A stretch of 64,000 nucleotides of DNA from Paguma larvata (Eukaryota; Chordata; Mammalia; Carnivora; Viverridae), in the NCBI GenBank assembly GCA_030068075.1, contig CM057839.1, positions 17,897,167-17,961,166 on the forward strand, written 5' to 3'. The notes under the pieces were generated by a model, which worked only from the letters and a program-made list of their open reading frames with translations, made no database searches and was not told the origin of the DNA. Below, in pieces: positions 21,301-32,690 of this stretch. Each line of letters opens with the position of its first letter. Within the stretch, counting starts at the first letter, position 1. A program made the translations under genes and the position numbers.

Positions 21301-22590
21301 TGACCTTTACTGGCTGGCTGGATGGACAGATGGATGTACAGATGGACGTCTTGAAGGTGGCTTCATCATTCAGAGCACCAACATTTTTTTTCTCTTCTTT
21401 CAGGAAGGGACCAGTGGCTAGTAGGTGGATAATTCCCTTTCTTGATTGCCAAGGAGTTTGGCTCCCGGCCGAAAGCCTATGTGCAATCCTTAAGGCCAAG
21501 GATAAGCAACTAAAAGACTTCACCTAGCAAGCCTCGTGGAGGAAAGTTGCCCTCTCCAGACCAAATTTGTAGGAGGCAATGTAGGCCAGTTTGGAAGGCG
21601 AGTTGCAGTCAGGGACTCCGGACCCTTAGCCAGCATGCTTTCATGCATAACTGCATTCCTAGTCCAGATGCCTCCATTCCGACTCTTTATGGGGTCCCCT
21701 TCCTCAGTGTCCCTGCCCAGACCTCCTTATCAAGGGGAGAAGTAGAAACCTCGAAGCCACCTTGTTCTACTCTGACTCAGAACTCAGCACTCTTCTCTTC
21801 CTCCGTATCCCTCTCTCCCTGTCCGCCTGCCTTATGGTTCATGAAGGGACAGGAACTTTTTGTTTGAAGGTCTCTTGGTGGTAATATGATTCCCCTCATT
21901 TGTGCTAATATATCTGTGTATTCCATGGGGACAAATGAAACATTCTGGGAGCTGGCATCTTCTTTTGGGCCTCTTGTTTATACTATTGTCATAAGTAAAT
22001 AAAGCCTTCGTCATTATTTTCATTTTCACGTCTTAACCAACTACTTCAATACCTGGCAGCTCAGTTCATGACATAATTTCTGAGTGGATGCAGCAATGGG
22101 CATGCGCACAGTTTTCCAGAATTTTCCAGAGATGAGTGTGACTTAATTTTAAGCCTGGCTTCTTAGAAGCCACCCCTGGACCAGTTGCTTATTGTTCAGT
22201 GTTTTGTCCTAAGTTGTTTTTTAAGCATTGAGACTTCTGCTTTTTGTTGATGGGTCTGTGTGAGGCTTGGGACATGTTTTAAAGTCTCCTCCAATCATGT
22301 TTGGCTTATTCCTGAGGCACTGCAGCCTTGTGCAAGCTTGACGTCTTCCTGATCCCCAGAATGAACTGTGATCTCTGGAGGACTCTTCTCGTTTTGTGTC
22401 ATTTGCCTTGTATTATGGAGTTAAAGGCCTCATCTTGCTGTCTCCCGAGGAAACGCTCCCTCCTGTTCAAAACCTCCTGACTGGTGTTTTGTTATGGCAG
22501 CCCAAGCACACTATAATATAGGCATCAACTCTGGCTGCTCTTTCTAAAATTTAGTAGAAGTTTTTTAATTAACATTTCTCTACTGTTTGT
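21301..22590. other. unclassified DNA, several overlapping short frames
   Basis: Frames of 60-106 codons on both strands (for example 21267-21527, 21284-21523, 21547-21867) overlap mutually. That is typical of chance frames in a moderately GC-rich stretch. At 22485-22530, GTTTTGTTATGGCAGCCCAAGC resembles the last bases of a MaLR LTR, but no LTR body precedes it. Confidence 0.35.
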
Positions 22591-22594
22591 GCTC

Positions 22595-23128
22595 TGTTGA
22601 GGGCCAAGGGCTGATAGCCCCAAGATGGGCCACATTGGCATGAAGAGTCTTTTGGGTTAAAAAGCAATCAAAACCCAGCAGATTCAGGAAAAGCTCTTTA
22701 TCCCCTCCACAACCACCTAAAATAACAGATAGAGGGCCTGTTCCAGGAAGAGAGCTGTCACCATAGATGACCACATTACACTGTGAACTAGGTACGGCAG
22801 ACAGGGAGGAACCTAGCAACCCCGTTTGATCAAAGTCTTCTGAGTGGCCTTGCAAACACGTGGTTACCAAACATTTACTCTTGTTCATTCTTCCCTTGAA
22901 TCCATCCCTTCTCTTTGAAGACTCAGACTCCACACCCTCTTCTCCTTCATTCAGAAAGGCACAGATGCATCATTTGGCCTGACTGTCTCTGGAATGTCCA
23001 TGTCTGTGTGGATTCTCTGTACACACACTATTAAATATGATTTTGTCCTGTTAATCTGTCTCATGTCAGTTTGATTCTTGGTCTGGATAGAAGGTCCTTG
23101 AAGGGACAGGAATTCTTATTCCCTGACA
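22595..23128 (+). mobile_element. ERV-type solo LTR (class I-like)
   Basis: About 534 bp bounded by TG (TGTTGAGGGCCAAGGGCTGA) and CA (TTCCCTGACA). An ATTAAA poly(A) signal near 23030 is followed by CCTGTTAATCTGTCTCATGT, the usual R/U5 phrase of gammaretrovirus-like LTRs. Flanks GCTC (22591-22594) and GCTA (23129-23132) could be a 4-bp TSD with one change. No primer-binding site or gag-pol-env remains are adjacent, so it is a solo LTR. Family name not assigned. Confidence 0.58.
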
Positions 23129-23132
23129 GCTA

Positions 23133-23410
23133 TCATAACAATGTACAGGGACTTTAAATGACCATTGGTTGTTTTATTATAATTTTATAACTTTCAACAG
23201 TTATGTTGCTGTTTTACCGAGGAGAATGATTTCTGAACTCCTCACTCCACCAAAACAGCACAGATGCCTCCCGTACTCTCTCTGCCATCATTCTCTACTG
23301 ATAATTCTCTACAGATAATTCCCACTGCCACAGAAACCTATTACTTTCCCTCTCTGAAACACATACAGAAAAACAAAGCAAAACAAAAGACTTAAAAACA
23401 ACAAAAACTT
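23133..23410. other. unclassified non-coding DNA
   Basis: Pyrimidine-rich text with TGATAATTCTCTAC/AGATAATTC repeated words near 23300. It may be the start of the L2 tract that follows. Confidence 0.35.
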
Positions 23411-23413
23411 GTC

Positions 23414-23626
23414 TTTTTTTCAAAGTTTATTTATTTCAAGACAGAGAGCATATGAATGAGCAGGGGAGAGGAAGAGAGAGAAGGAGAGAGAGAATCCCAA
23501 GCAGGCTCCACACTGACAGCCTGATGTGGGCTTGATCCCATGAACTGTGAGATCATGACCTGAGCTCATGACCTGAGCCGAGCTCAAGAGTAGGACACTC
23601 AACCAACTGAGCCACTCAGGCGCCCC
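23414..23626 (-). mobile_element. felid SINE, antisense
   Basis: The reverse complement begins GGGGCGCCTGAGTGGCTCAG. A CATGACCTGAGC word is duplicated inside (about 23553-23580). Flanking ACAAAAACTTGTCT and ACAAAAAACTGTCT are the probable TSD. Confidence 0.95.
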
Positions 23627-23639
23627 ACAAAAAACTGTC

Positions 23640-25335
23640 TTGATCCATTTCTTATATCAGCTTCCATCCAATTTCTTGCTCCCTTTTGACAAAAATAGTC
23701 TGAAAATTTGACCAGACTTAAGGTATCCAATGCTTGTGTGTCTGCCCTAAGCCTGCTTCCATCTGGCTCACTCCCACCACACCTGCTAAACTGCTTTGAG
23801 CAAGTTACCAATTATTTCCTTCTTGCTAAATTAGTCAATTCCAGACATCTTCTTAAGTGATTTGCTAACAAGATTTTACATAACTAATCATGTTTTTCTC
23901 GGATACCCTGTCTTCATTTGACTTCAAGGAAAACACACTCCTTTGGTTTTCCTCCCACCTCATTAGTTTTTCCTTTTCAGCTTACTGCACTTGCTTCTCT
24001 ACTTTTCACTTTCCTTCTAATGTTAGAGCTCCTAGCTGTGCCATCCGTGTTCTCTGTGCTGCTCTACTTATACTCCTTCCCCTAGTAACCTATTCTTTTC
24101 AAGATTTTGAATAACACATATATGCCCAAAAACATATCACACATATATATCCAACCTAGATCAACATTCTTGAGCCCTGGTCTTTTATACCAAGTGCCTA
24201 CTTGGCATTTCTCTTTAGATGTACCCTAAACACTTTAGTTTTTGTCATGAACCAGTCTGTCAACCCACAACCTGTTCCACCACTGCATCTCGTCTCACTT
24301 GGCGCCAACTCCGTCTGTCCTGTGGTTCAAACCCCAAAAATTTGGACTGCACCTACATTCCTCTTTTTCTCTCATATCCTATATCTACCGACAGAAATCT
24401 CTCTTGCCACTATCTTCTAGTGTATCCAGAAGCCAAGCACTTCTCAGCATTTCCCCTGCTAATACCTAGCACCACGGCCATCATCTTTCACCTGATCAGC
24501 AATTATCGCTTAATCCCTTAATCTTCTACCTTTGCCACTCCCACTGGTAGGCTGTTCATATCACAACAGCCAGAGTGATCACTATAAGAGTCAAGGAGGA
24601 TGCTGTTACTCTCCTAACATCCACTCAAAGTCTTCTGTGGCTCCCCATTTCACCCAGACGAAAAGTCAAAGTCCTCCAAAGGCCCATAAAGCCACAGAGG
24701 ATCTGTTTCATCGCCAGCCAACCCACGTTTGATTTTTAACTTCTCTCCTTACTCACTCTGCTTCAGCCACACTGCATCCTTACACTTTCTTTTTTATTTG
24801 ATTGTTTAAAAAAGATTTATTTATTTAAGTAATCTCCTACACCCCATGTGGGGCTTGAACTCACAACCCCAAGTTCAAGAGTTGCATGCTCTTCCAACTA
24901 AACCAGTCAGGTGCCCTAACACTTCATTAAACCTTCAAAACACATCCCAGCCTTTCCAACTTTGCTCTAGGTGTTCCTTCTGCTCCCGGTTCTCTTCCCC
25001 ACATATTGGCATGGCTAACTTCTTCATTTCTGTAAACACTGTTCATATCTCAGCTTCTCAATGAAGACTGACCCATCACCCTATTTAACATGGCAACCTG
25101 CCACAACTTCTACCCTTGACAATCTCAGTATCTTCTTTCTTTGTTCCATGTCTTTCAAATTCATAGTCTTGTCACCTACATATATTTTATATATTTACTG
25201 TGCTCACTGTATCACCAAAGAATGAAATCCCCATGAGAGCAGAGATCCTTGTTTTGTTCACTGGTATACCCCTGAACACCTAAAAAGTGCCTGATTTAAC
25301 ATACGTGCTCAATAAATATTTGTTGAATAAATGAA
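23640..25335 (+). repeat. long degraded L2 LINE (reverse transcriptase part to 3' end)
   Basis: The right end (GCTCAATAAATATTTGTTGAATAAATGAA at about 25308-25336) is a textbook L2 3' terminus. Upstream in L2 order come CCTTGTTTTGTTCACTGGTA, AATGAAATCCCCATGAGAGC, AAAGTCTTCTGTGGCTCCCC, ACAACAGCCAGAGTGATCAC and TTTGGTTTTCCTCCCACCTC. In sense these correspond to the end of the L2 reverse transcriptase frame and the 3' UTR. The frame is broken many times; listed frames such as 24219-24521 are chance survivals. A short tRNA-derived SINE sits inside at 24797-24917. Confidence 0.75.
24797..24917 (-). mobile_element. short carnivore tRNA-derived SINE, antisense, inside L2
   Basis: This copy is only about 120 bp. 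Its TTTAAAAAAGATTTATTTATTTA tail and CCCATGTGGGGCTTGAACTC body lead to a CAGGTGCCCT head, with no CT-rich linker. That marks a different carnivore SINE subfamily from the ~200-bp copies in this window. Confidence 0.85.
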
Positions 25336-25339
25336 AATA

Positions 25340-26895
25340 AAATGAATAAATCTTGTGTAGGACTAGGAATCTGGGTGTAAATGAGGATAACTTCAGTTAA
25401 GCTTCTATTTGGAAAATATTACTGATGTCCCACCACAAATAGAGACACCAGTCAGTATCTTTAGTCAGTATCATCTACACTTTAGTTTGATTATCTGTCT
25501 TAATTCAACACACAGGCAAGAGATTAGAAGTGGTTCATTTGAGATAACAAAATAGAATTTTCAGGTAGAAAAAGTGTTTAGATAGCATTTAATCACATTC
25601 CATGGATAAAGCACAGGAACCCTAGATAAAGTTCCCTTGCTTACACTTAGAAAAACATGACGGTAGGTCCTGACTTGATATGCTGTCTGCTTTCCTACAT
25701 AAGCAGAAAGCAAATCTTCAAGAATTTCAGAATTCCAAATTGGACCGATTAGCAGATGCTTTTGCAAATCTTTCATTCTCAAGAAAAGGTGAAAGTAAAT
25801 ATTATTTCTTATTTGTTTTAGATCTTAATTTAGATATCTTTGATTTATGCAATTATGCTACATGTATATCACTGATACATACTTTGTCACATTATGCAGC
25901 TCTTAAAACTGTTTACATATGTATATATTCAAAACACCACTTGCCTCAAGTAAGGAATATTAGGGCTGACATACCCTCTCAACTTCACAAATACATCATT
26001 ATGTGCAGCGTGATTCTGTCTGTACTTTTACAAAGACTTTTCATTAAAGATTAAAAGTAAAATAGCTGTGAATTCAAATAAAGGTTATACAACTTGAAGC
26101 CCTTGGTTGACTATGCAGAGTTTTATATTAATTTTTATCTTGGAGTTAATCACGTGTTTGGAGGAATGATGAAACATCTGCAGAGTGTATTCAGAAAACA
26201 TTTGCCAGGAACTATTATGGCTTGACCAAGTCCTAAATGCTGGAGACAGATATTTGAGTTATGTATGCTTCTTGCACTCTGGAGTCTCTAGAAGTACTCT
26301 AGAAGTACAGAAAGACATACAAATTGAAAAAAAAATCACAATAAAATGTAGTATGTCTTTTCTCAGGTTGGGTAGCTCCTATCATGTATACATGGGAAAT
26401 TATACCTGGAAAAAGTATTTGGATGACAGTGCACTGAGTTTTGTGTTATCCAGGAAGCAAACTGTGAGGTGGAGATGGTCATAAGGCATGGTTCCTCGGA
26501 CAGTGCCCTGGAATTAGCAAATGGCAGGGCAGATGAGGAGGCAGAGGGTGAGGTCCAGCTGCAATGTAATCTCAATAGAGATTTCAACTAACTAAGGATC
26601 AGTTCTGAAGCTCACATGACCATTCAGAATCACCCTGAACCCTGTATCACCAATCCATCACTACATGGGGCTACCCTGGGAAGCAGTTTTCAGGAGGACA
26701 GCTATCTTTAGTCAAGGCAATCTCTGCAGGGGAGGGAGAATGCCTGACCCAGTGAGCTGTGATGAAGGTACTAAATAAAAAGATGTCATAGTATGCTTGG
26801 TAGTAAAAAAGGAATTCCTAAGAAAGGGAAAATGGTTATCATAGTCTTAATGAGGCATTTCAGATAATGTTCGTGACCCTGGCCTGCATGTTGCA
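25340..26895. other. unclassified DNA, one GC-richer block
   Basis: Frames at 25680-26054 (124 codons) and 26185-26484 have no recognisable domain. The block 26480-26770 (GCATGGTTCCTCGGACAGTG, AGTCAAGGCAATCTCTGCAG) is GC-richer and has the texture of an old LTR, but I cannot identify it. Confidence 0.35.
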
Positions 26896-26899
26896 TGGC

Positions 26900-26985
26900 T
26901 GAATTCATCTTCTCAGGCTGCCAAAACACAATACTGCAGACTGGGCTTCTTAAAATCCAAGTTAATCTTCCACCCTTAAGGCTCT
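26900..26985 (-). mobile_element. MLT1-like LTR 3' end fragment, antisense
   Basis: TCTTCTCAGGCTGCCAAAAC, then ACAATACTGCAGACTGGGCTTCTTAAA, aligns word for word with the start of the LTR at 27889 (TCTGCTCAGGCTGCCAGAAC, ACAATACTAGAGAGTAGGC). The left copy breaks off after ~80 bp, so the LTR is partial. Confidence 0.65.
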
Positions 26986-27099
26986 TCTGGGTGGGCCCCC
27001 ATCCTCAAGGCTCCAGCAGACGGAGCTGTGACACTGTGGTCCTGGTGATTTCTAAATTGCCTGTGAACTTATTCTGCTCTTTTGACAAGAATAACTCAC

Positions 27100-27888
27100 A
27101 TTTATAAACTAATAGTTTTCTGGTCCACCCTTGTAGAATCCAAGAAGTCCACCAGGCTTCCCTCATTTCATCCCACTTTCTCTGTGGGCAGTTCAAACTG
27201 GCAGCGTCTCTGCTGGCATAATCCCATACCAATTTCCCGATTCTGTTTAGGTGCCTGCCTGACATCATGGATAAAACCCTCATAATGAAGGGATTCTCCA
27301 ACTACAACATTGATGTTCTCTCCAGAAGAAGCTTCCTCACTTTTTGCAATACAGATTGGTTGATGATTTTCCAAATCTTCAAGTTCTGGTTCCTCTCAAG
27401 ATTCCTTCTTCAATTCATCTCTCACATCTTGCATTTTTCCATAAGCCGTCAGGAGAAACCAAGCCATTCCTTCAACACTTGGCTTAAAAGTCTTCTGAGC
27501 TAAATATACAATTTCATCACTCCCAATTTCTATTCTCCACAAACACTACAACACAGTATAGGCAAGTTCTTTGCCGTTTTGTAAGATTACCTTTCATCTA
27601 TTTTCTAATAACATGTTCCTCATTTTCACCCGTAACCTCACCATAATGAAATTTTACTTCCATATTTCTACCAATATTCTGTTTGTGGTTACTTATGTAT
27701 TCTCCAAGAAGATGGAGGCTTTCCTTCTAGCTCTCTTCTTTTCTCTCTGTCTCCTTGCCAGAATGAGCCTTAATTTCATTATTTCTAACTTACATCTCAA
27801 AACTCCCCCAACCTCTACCCATTACCCAGTCACAAAGCTGCTTCTGCATTTTTAGGTATTTGTTACAGCAGCAACCCAGTTCTTGGTA
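27100..27888 (-). mobile_element. MaLR internal region, antisense, degraded
   Basis: Lying between two similar antisense LTR pieces, this stretch ends GTATTTGTTACAGCAGCAACCC, then TTCTTGGTACCAAAA. That is the usual junction of a MaLR internal region with its 5' LTR when read antisense. Phrases such as CCATATTTCTACCAATATTCTG also fit MaLR internal sequence. MaLR internal parts are non-coding relatives of ERVL. The short minus-strand frames (27005-27301, 27168-27374) overlap and are not a preserved gene. Confidence 0.58.
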
Positions 27889-28272
27889 CCAAAATCTGTA
27901 TTATTCTGCTCAGGCTGCCAGAACACAATACTAGAGAGTAGGCATGAACAACAGAAAATTATTTTCTCACAGTTCTAGAAGTTACAAGTCTGAGATTGGG
28001 GTGATTAGTGTGATTGGATCCTCGTGAGAGCTCTCTCTCTCTCTGTCTACCTGCTTGCTGTGTCCTCACATGACAGGGGGATAGAGAGAGAGTTCTGGTG
28101 TCTCTTCTTATCTCTTAAAGCACTAGCCCTATCAGAGTGGGACTTAACTGTTATAACCCCATTTAACTGTTGCTGTCTTCTCACAGGTTCTATGTCCAAA
28201 GAGCCACATTGGAGGTTAGGGCTTCAATGGGATGAATGTGTGGGGTGAGGGGCAGACCAAATTCAACAATAG
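27889..28272 (-). mobile_element. MLT1-like MaLR LTR, antisense
   Basis: The order is TGTATTATTCTGCTCAGGCTGCC, TTATTTTCTCACAGTTCTAGAAG, CTGTGTCCTCACATGACAGG, GGTGTCTCTTCTTATCTCTTA and AAGAGCCACATTGGAGGTTA, then AAATTCAACAATAG. This is a complete antisense MLT1-type LTR. It is the 5' LTR of the provirus remnant at 26900-27888. Confidence 0.82.
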
Positions 28273-29470
28273 CCTACCTCATAACTCAACTCCATCATAC
28301 TGATTAGATTTAAGATGTTCAGAGGAAGAAGATCAGTTGTGCAGTAGCAGAGGAAGAAGTAGCAGACAAAAAGAATGTGGAGGTGGAGGATGAAAGCAGG
28401 ATACTGGCTACTGGTGTTTCTCTTGGATGACTATAGATGAGTCTCCTGGAATGGGGTACATGCAGAAAAATAAGACTGAACAGATGCTATATAGGCACGG
28501 ATAAATTTAAGGCAATCAGTTTCCAGATCCTCAATGCATGCTTTCCAAAGATTAACTTGGCTAAGAATGTGTCTGTGTTTTCAGAATTTTCCTTTTTCCA
28601 ACTCCTCTTTTAAAATATCCTTTTCCCTTCTTTACAAAAGAAAGGCAAACCTGTTACCATCTTCTACAGTGCATTGCCCTGGAGTCTAAAAATGCTAAGA
28701 GTGAGACCCACAGGAGCAAAATATCAGGGAAACATTTGTACTTTATCTAGAGATGCTTTCAATAACCTACCTTAGAATTAGAATTTGGAACACCTGCTGG
28801 TTAATACAAGGAGGTTTATTAACTTATTTATTTGAACAAAAAAAAATGAAATTTGACCTTATCTGATGTAAGGTCATCTAATTTGGTGTTGAATTTGACA
28901 ATGAGTGCTACATTCCCTGATATTGTTTGCAGACTGAAAGAGCTATACTAGTGTTCTAATGTTTAGATATGAATCATGTATGCAATGAAAATATTCAGAT
29001 AGTATGTTCTTTCCAAATATTGAGATTTGTAATAAGTTTTAAAGTCTCAATTTCAAATGAGAGAAGAGGATACATAAATTTTCAAAATTATTTTAGGAGT
29101 TGCATGAGCAATATTTAAACATTGCCATATGCCCATGAACTATCTTTCAATCTTATCTGAAGGATGCTGACATGGTTTCCTAATTTTATATATTTCCTTA
29201 TGAGCCATAAACCCATAGCACTGGAGGGAACCTGACCTTTTCTTTCTATATAGTAGTGGGCAACATGGGTTTGTATGTTGAATGTTTAATGGTGCCAGAA
29301 AGAGAGCCCAATAACTGCATTTCCATTATAGGAAAAGCCTGAAACCAGGGTCAGAGTACTCAAAGGATGTTAAGTAGAACTCTGTACTGCATGGAAAGAA
29401 GTTAGAAGCACGATTATTCTACTCGCCCTTTTTGACTCTTTGTTCTTTTAGTTTCTCCAAGGGTGTTTCC
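28273..29470. other. unclassified AT-rich DNA
   Basis: A GAAGAAG/AGTAGCAG-type purine stretch lies at about 28320-28400. No repeat family or gene was recognised. Confidence 0.4.
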
Positions 29471-29479
29471 TTCTTCCTC

Positions 29480-30440
29480 TGTCCTTAATGTAGATGTATC
29501 TAAGAAATCTATCTTGAACTATTGCTCCACCCAGACAATTCCATCTACTCTACTCCAAATACGTATTTGCAAAATCAACTTTTCCCTAAATTGCAGACAT
29601 CCTAAGACTGAAGAGTCCAAAGCACGCTCATAATCATTGTGCCTAAAATTAACTTATGACCTTCCTTCCTAGAGTTTTTCTTCTTTCTACTCCCTATTTG
29701 CTTAGTATCTCTGATTTCTCTCCAATTTTATAAATTCGAAATCTGGAATTTCATTCCAGATTCATTCTTGAATCTTCCTCCCCATCACTGTATTATATTT
29801 AATTAGTCCCCAAAGCTTTCCAATTTACGTATAATTGTCAAATCCCTTCCTACCAATTTTCTACTTAAGGTACTCATTATCTCTCTGCTGCAATGATACA
29901 ATCGCTTCCTCCAGTGCCCCCGACATCACATTCACTCTGGGATAATCTATCTAAAACTTCCATATTCCTCTGGAGCTCTACTGCTTAAAATGGTATGTTT
30001 CTTCATAGCAAATACAGCACTTAAATTTTTTAAGTGTGCATCTATATCATTAAAAATGTTTAAATAAGTACCCTCTAATATATTGTATCACATGTAACTC
30101 ACGACAACAGGCGTCATAAATAGAAATTTTTAAATCATATTAAAAATTAAACTAAATAAAATAATAATTTCTAATATTTCCCTCCCAGATTTAAAATGTA
30201 ATTGTCAAAGTAAATGTCAACAGTAATTCTAATATTTCCTTTTCATACTTTAATGAATCAACGTAAGCACCTGTTGCTATCCATGTTCCTCACTACGGAT
30301 GCCACTACTTTCCAGAATAAAATCCAAACTTTGTTTTTAGCATAATATAAAGGGTACTCCATGATTTGAGTTTTCACTAGGAGTCTAGTTAGCCTGATTT
30401 TATTGAGATTACCTATTAATGTAGCTTTTATCTTTACTAA
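29480..30440 (+). repeat. degraded L2 LINE tract
   Basis: Pyrimidine-rich text with the L2 phrases GGAATTTCATTCCAGATTCATTCTTGAATC, CTCTCTGCTGCAATGATACAATCG, and later CCAGAATAAAATCCAAACTTTG and AGGGTACTCCATGATTTGAG. The order agrees with L2 sense. Divergence is high, so the limits are rough. Confidence 0.5.
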
Positions 30441-30855
30441 ATGGGAATTCATCCACAGAAGAAAGTATGATATCTCCAGAGACTAAAACATGGTGGGTGT
30501 TTTAAGCAATGCTCGCTGGATGAATGTCAAATGCTTTCTCTGTCTGCACCTTCTCTTCGTAATTGTATTGTTTAGCAATCTAACAATCCACTATATTATT
30601 AACTGAAGTAAAGATTTGTAATTATATTGCTTTTGACTGTTATTTCATTAAAATAATAAATGAAATAAGTGAATTTAGGTTGTAGAAATATATTCATCTG
30701 ATTCTGTTTAATAATAGAAAGATGGTAGTTATGAGGCTAATAAAAATTCTAGTAACAAATAGCCAGTGAAAGATAATAAGATGTGGGTCTCACACTGCTT
30801 TGGGTAAATTATTCTAGTTGATTATTAGGTAGACATAATCTTTAACCTTATGGAT
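30441..30855. other. unique AT-rich DNA
   Basis: Nothing recognised. Confidence 0.4.
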
Positions 30856-30857
30856 AT

Positions 30858-31055
30858 GGGAGTCGGACTGCATATATTTAATTAGTTATTTTATCACTGA
30901 GTGTGTCCCAGGTCAAATTATTTAACACAACATGCCTCAGTTTCTTTCCCCTCAAAAATGATGACAAACATAATACCAATTTCATAGAACCTTTAGGAGA
31001 ATTAAGTTATATTATACAGGTAAATATTCACAATAGCTCAGTTTAACATATAAAT
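30858..31055 (+). repeat. MIR SINE, degraded
   Basis: GTCGGACTGCATATA, GTCCCAGGTCAAATTATTTAAC, CATGCCTCAGTTTCTTTCC, AATGATGACAAACATAATACC and AGAATTAAGTTATATTATAC follow the MIR order. Confidence 0.55.
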
Positions 31056-31994
31056 ACACATAAAGTAGTAACAGGGCCAGAAAATGCTAAGTGTTTACTA
31101 CATGTCAGCTGTCACTTTACCTACAATATACAAGAAACAAAGTAAGCTGGATTTTAAATCAATTTCTCTCTTGAAAAGCAAAATGTCAGATTGCACATAC
31201 CTAGGATAAAAGATCTGAGTTTTAATATTCTGTATATTAGCAAATGAGGGTTTTTAAAACCACTACGGTATGAAGGATTTATATTTTCCATCTAATTTGC
31301 ATGTAAGGTCTTGGTTCATACTATGAGTGCTTTAATAATTGGTTTCTAGATTGCCAAGACTCATGTAATCTTTATTAAAAACAAATTCATTAAGGATGCT
31401 TCTGTGTCAATAAGGCACTGTGCTAGGACCTAGCAATTCAGTAAAGAATCTAAATCTCATACATTAAGGAGTTTACAGTAAACAAATAAACATATCCATA
31501 ATGTCAGGAAATAATACAAGCTTTGAAGAAATTAAATCAGTATTCATGTATGGAAATAATGAGGGTGGGGCCTCTAGGGGATCATTTTTAATAAAGTAGT
31601 CAGGAAAGACTTCTTAGAGAGGCAACGTTTAAATAGGTGCTGGAATAAAGGGAGAAAGACTGCTTCGTGAATACTCCAGGGAAATAGTTTTAACAGAGGA
31701 ATCAGCAAGTGCAAAGGCCCCTGGCAGAAATATACTTGGTAAGTTGGAGGGTCAGCAAGAATCCAGTGAGACTGTAAGCAAGATGTGTGTCCATTGCATA
31801 TGGCTGTACAACCATGTGTGCCCACACGTGCACCATGACAGAGGTAGAGGATGAGGTCTGAGAGGGAAGAACCAGACATAAAAGTCCTTCCAGAAAATCG
31901 AGTGTGGTTATCTGCTGAGCATAATGGGAAGTCACTGGAACAACAGAGCTAAGAAATAGCATGAACTGAGTTACATATTAGAAAATACCATTCT

Positions 31995-32224
31995 GGGGCG
32001 CCTGGGTGGACTCAGTCGGTTGAGCGTCCGACTTCGGCTCAGGTCATGATCTCACCGTTCCCGAGTTCGAGCCCCGCATCGGGCTGTGTGCTGATGGCTC
32101 AGAGCTTGGAGCCTGTTTCGGATTCTGTGTCTCCCTCTCTGTCTGTGCCCCTTCCCTGCTCATGCTCTGTCTCTCTCTCTCTCTCTCTCTCAAAAATAAA
32201 TAAACATTAAAAAAAAAAAAAGAA
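31995..32224 (+). mobile_element. young felid SINE with perfect 15-bp TSD
   Basis: Begins GGGGCGCCTGGGTGGACTCA and continues TTGAGCGTCCGACTTCGGCT, essentially consensus and still rich in CpG. It ends with a (CT)n run and ATAAATAAACATTA(n). The TSD AGAAAATACCATTCT is identical at 31980-31994 and 32225-32239. It is one of the least diverged copies in the window. Confidence 0.98.
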
Positions 32225-32342
32225 AGAAAATACCATTCTAACTGCAAAAAGGTAAAAAGGGAAGCAGGAAGGTAATGTACTAGGCTGCTGTGGAGTTCTA
32301 TGTGAGAGATGGTGGAGAAAGAGATTAAAGCATTATGAGAAG

Positions 32343-32690
32343 AAACCTCTCTGCTTGGGTTGCTATGACAATATGCCATAGAAAGGACTTGTTTAAACAA
32401 CAGGCATCTATTTCCTTGCAGCTCTACTGTAGAAGTCTGAGATCAGGATGCTGGTTGCTCAGGCCCTAGTGAGCTCTCATACTGGCTTGCATCTGGAAGG
32501 ATGCCTTTTCACTGTGTCCTCATGTCACAAAGAAAGAAAGAGATCTCTTCTTAGGGCCATCATGAGAGCCCTGCCGTTATAACTCAATGTCACCCTAATG
32601 ATCTCCTAACAACCTCCTCTCTCAACAGCATCTCATTAAGGGTTAGGCCTTCATCATCTGAATTTGGAGGTGGAAGAAATACAAGCATTC
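32343..32690 (-). mobile_element. MLT1-like MaLR solo LTR, antisense
   Basis: CTGCTTGGGTTGCTATGACAATATGCCATAG, then TATTTCCTTGCAGCTCTACTG, TTTTCACTGTGTCCTCATGTC, ACTCAATGTCACCCTAATGATC and GGGTTAGGCCTTCATCATCTG. This order matches an antisense MLT1 LTR. It sits inside an antisense L2. Confidence 0.78.

Noticed and set aside
22485..22530. MaLR LTR end (GTTATGGCAGCCC...)
   Set aside because: Only about 25 bases match and no LTR body precedes them. Could be chance or a tiny remnant, so not listed as an element.
25680..26054. 124-codon plus-strand frame
   Set aside because: Nothing like a known protein, AT-rich composition, and no neighbouring exon-like signals.
31995..32070. tRNA-Lys-like sequence at SINE heads as possible tRNA genes
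   Set aside because: The A and B boxes are part of the SINE promoter. No cloverleaf with a proper acceptor and anticodon stem, and the sequence continues into SINE linker and tail.
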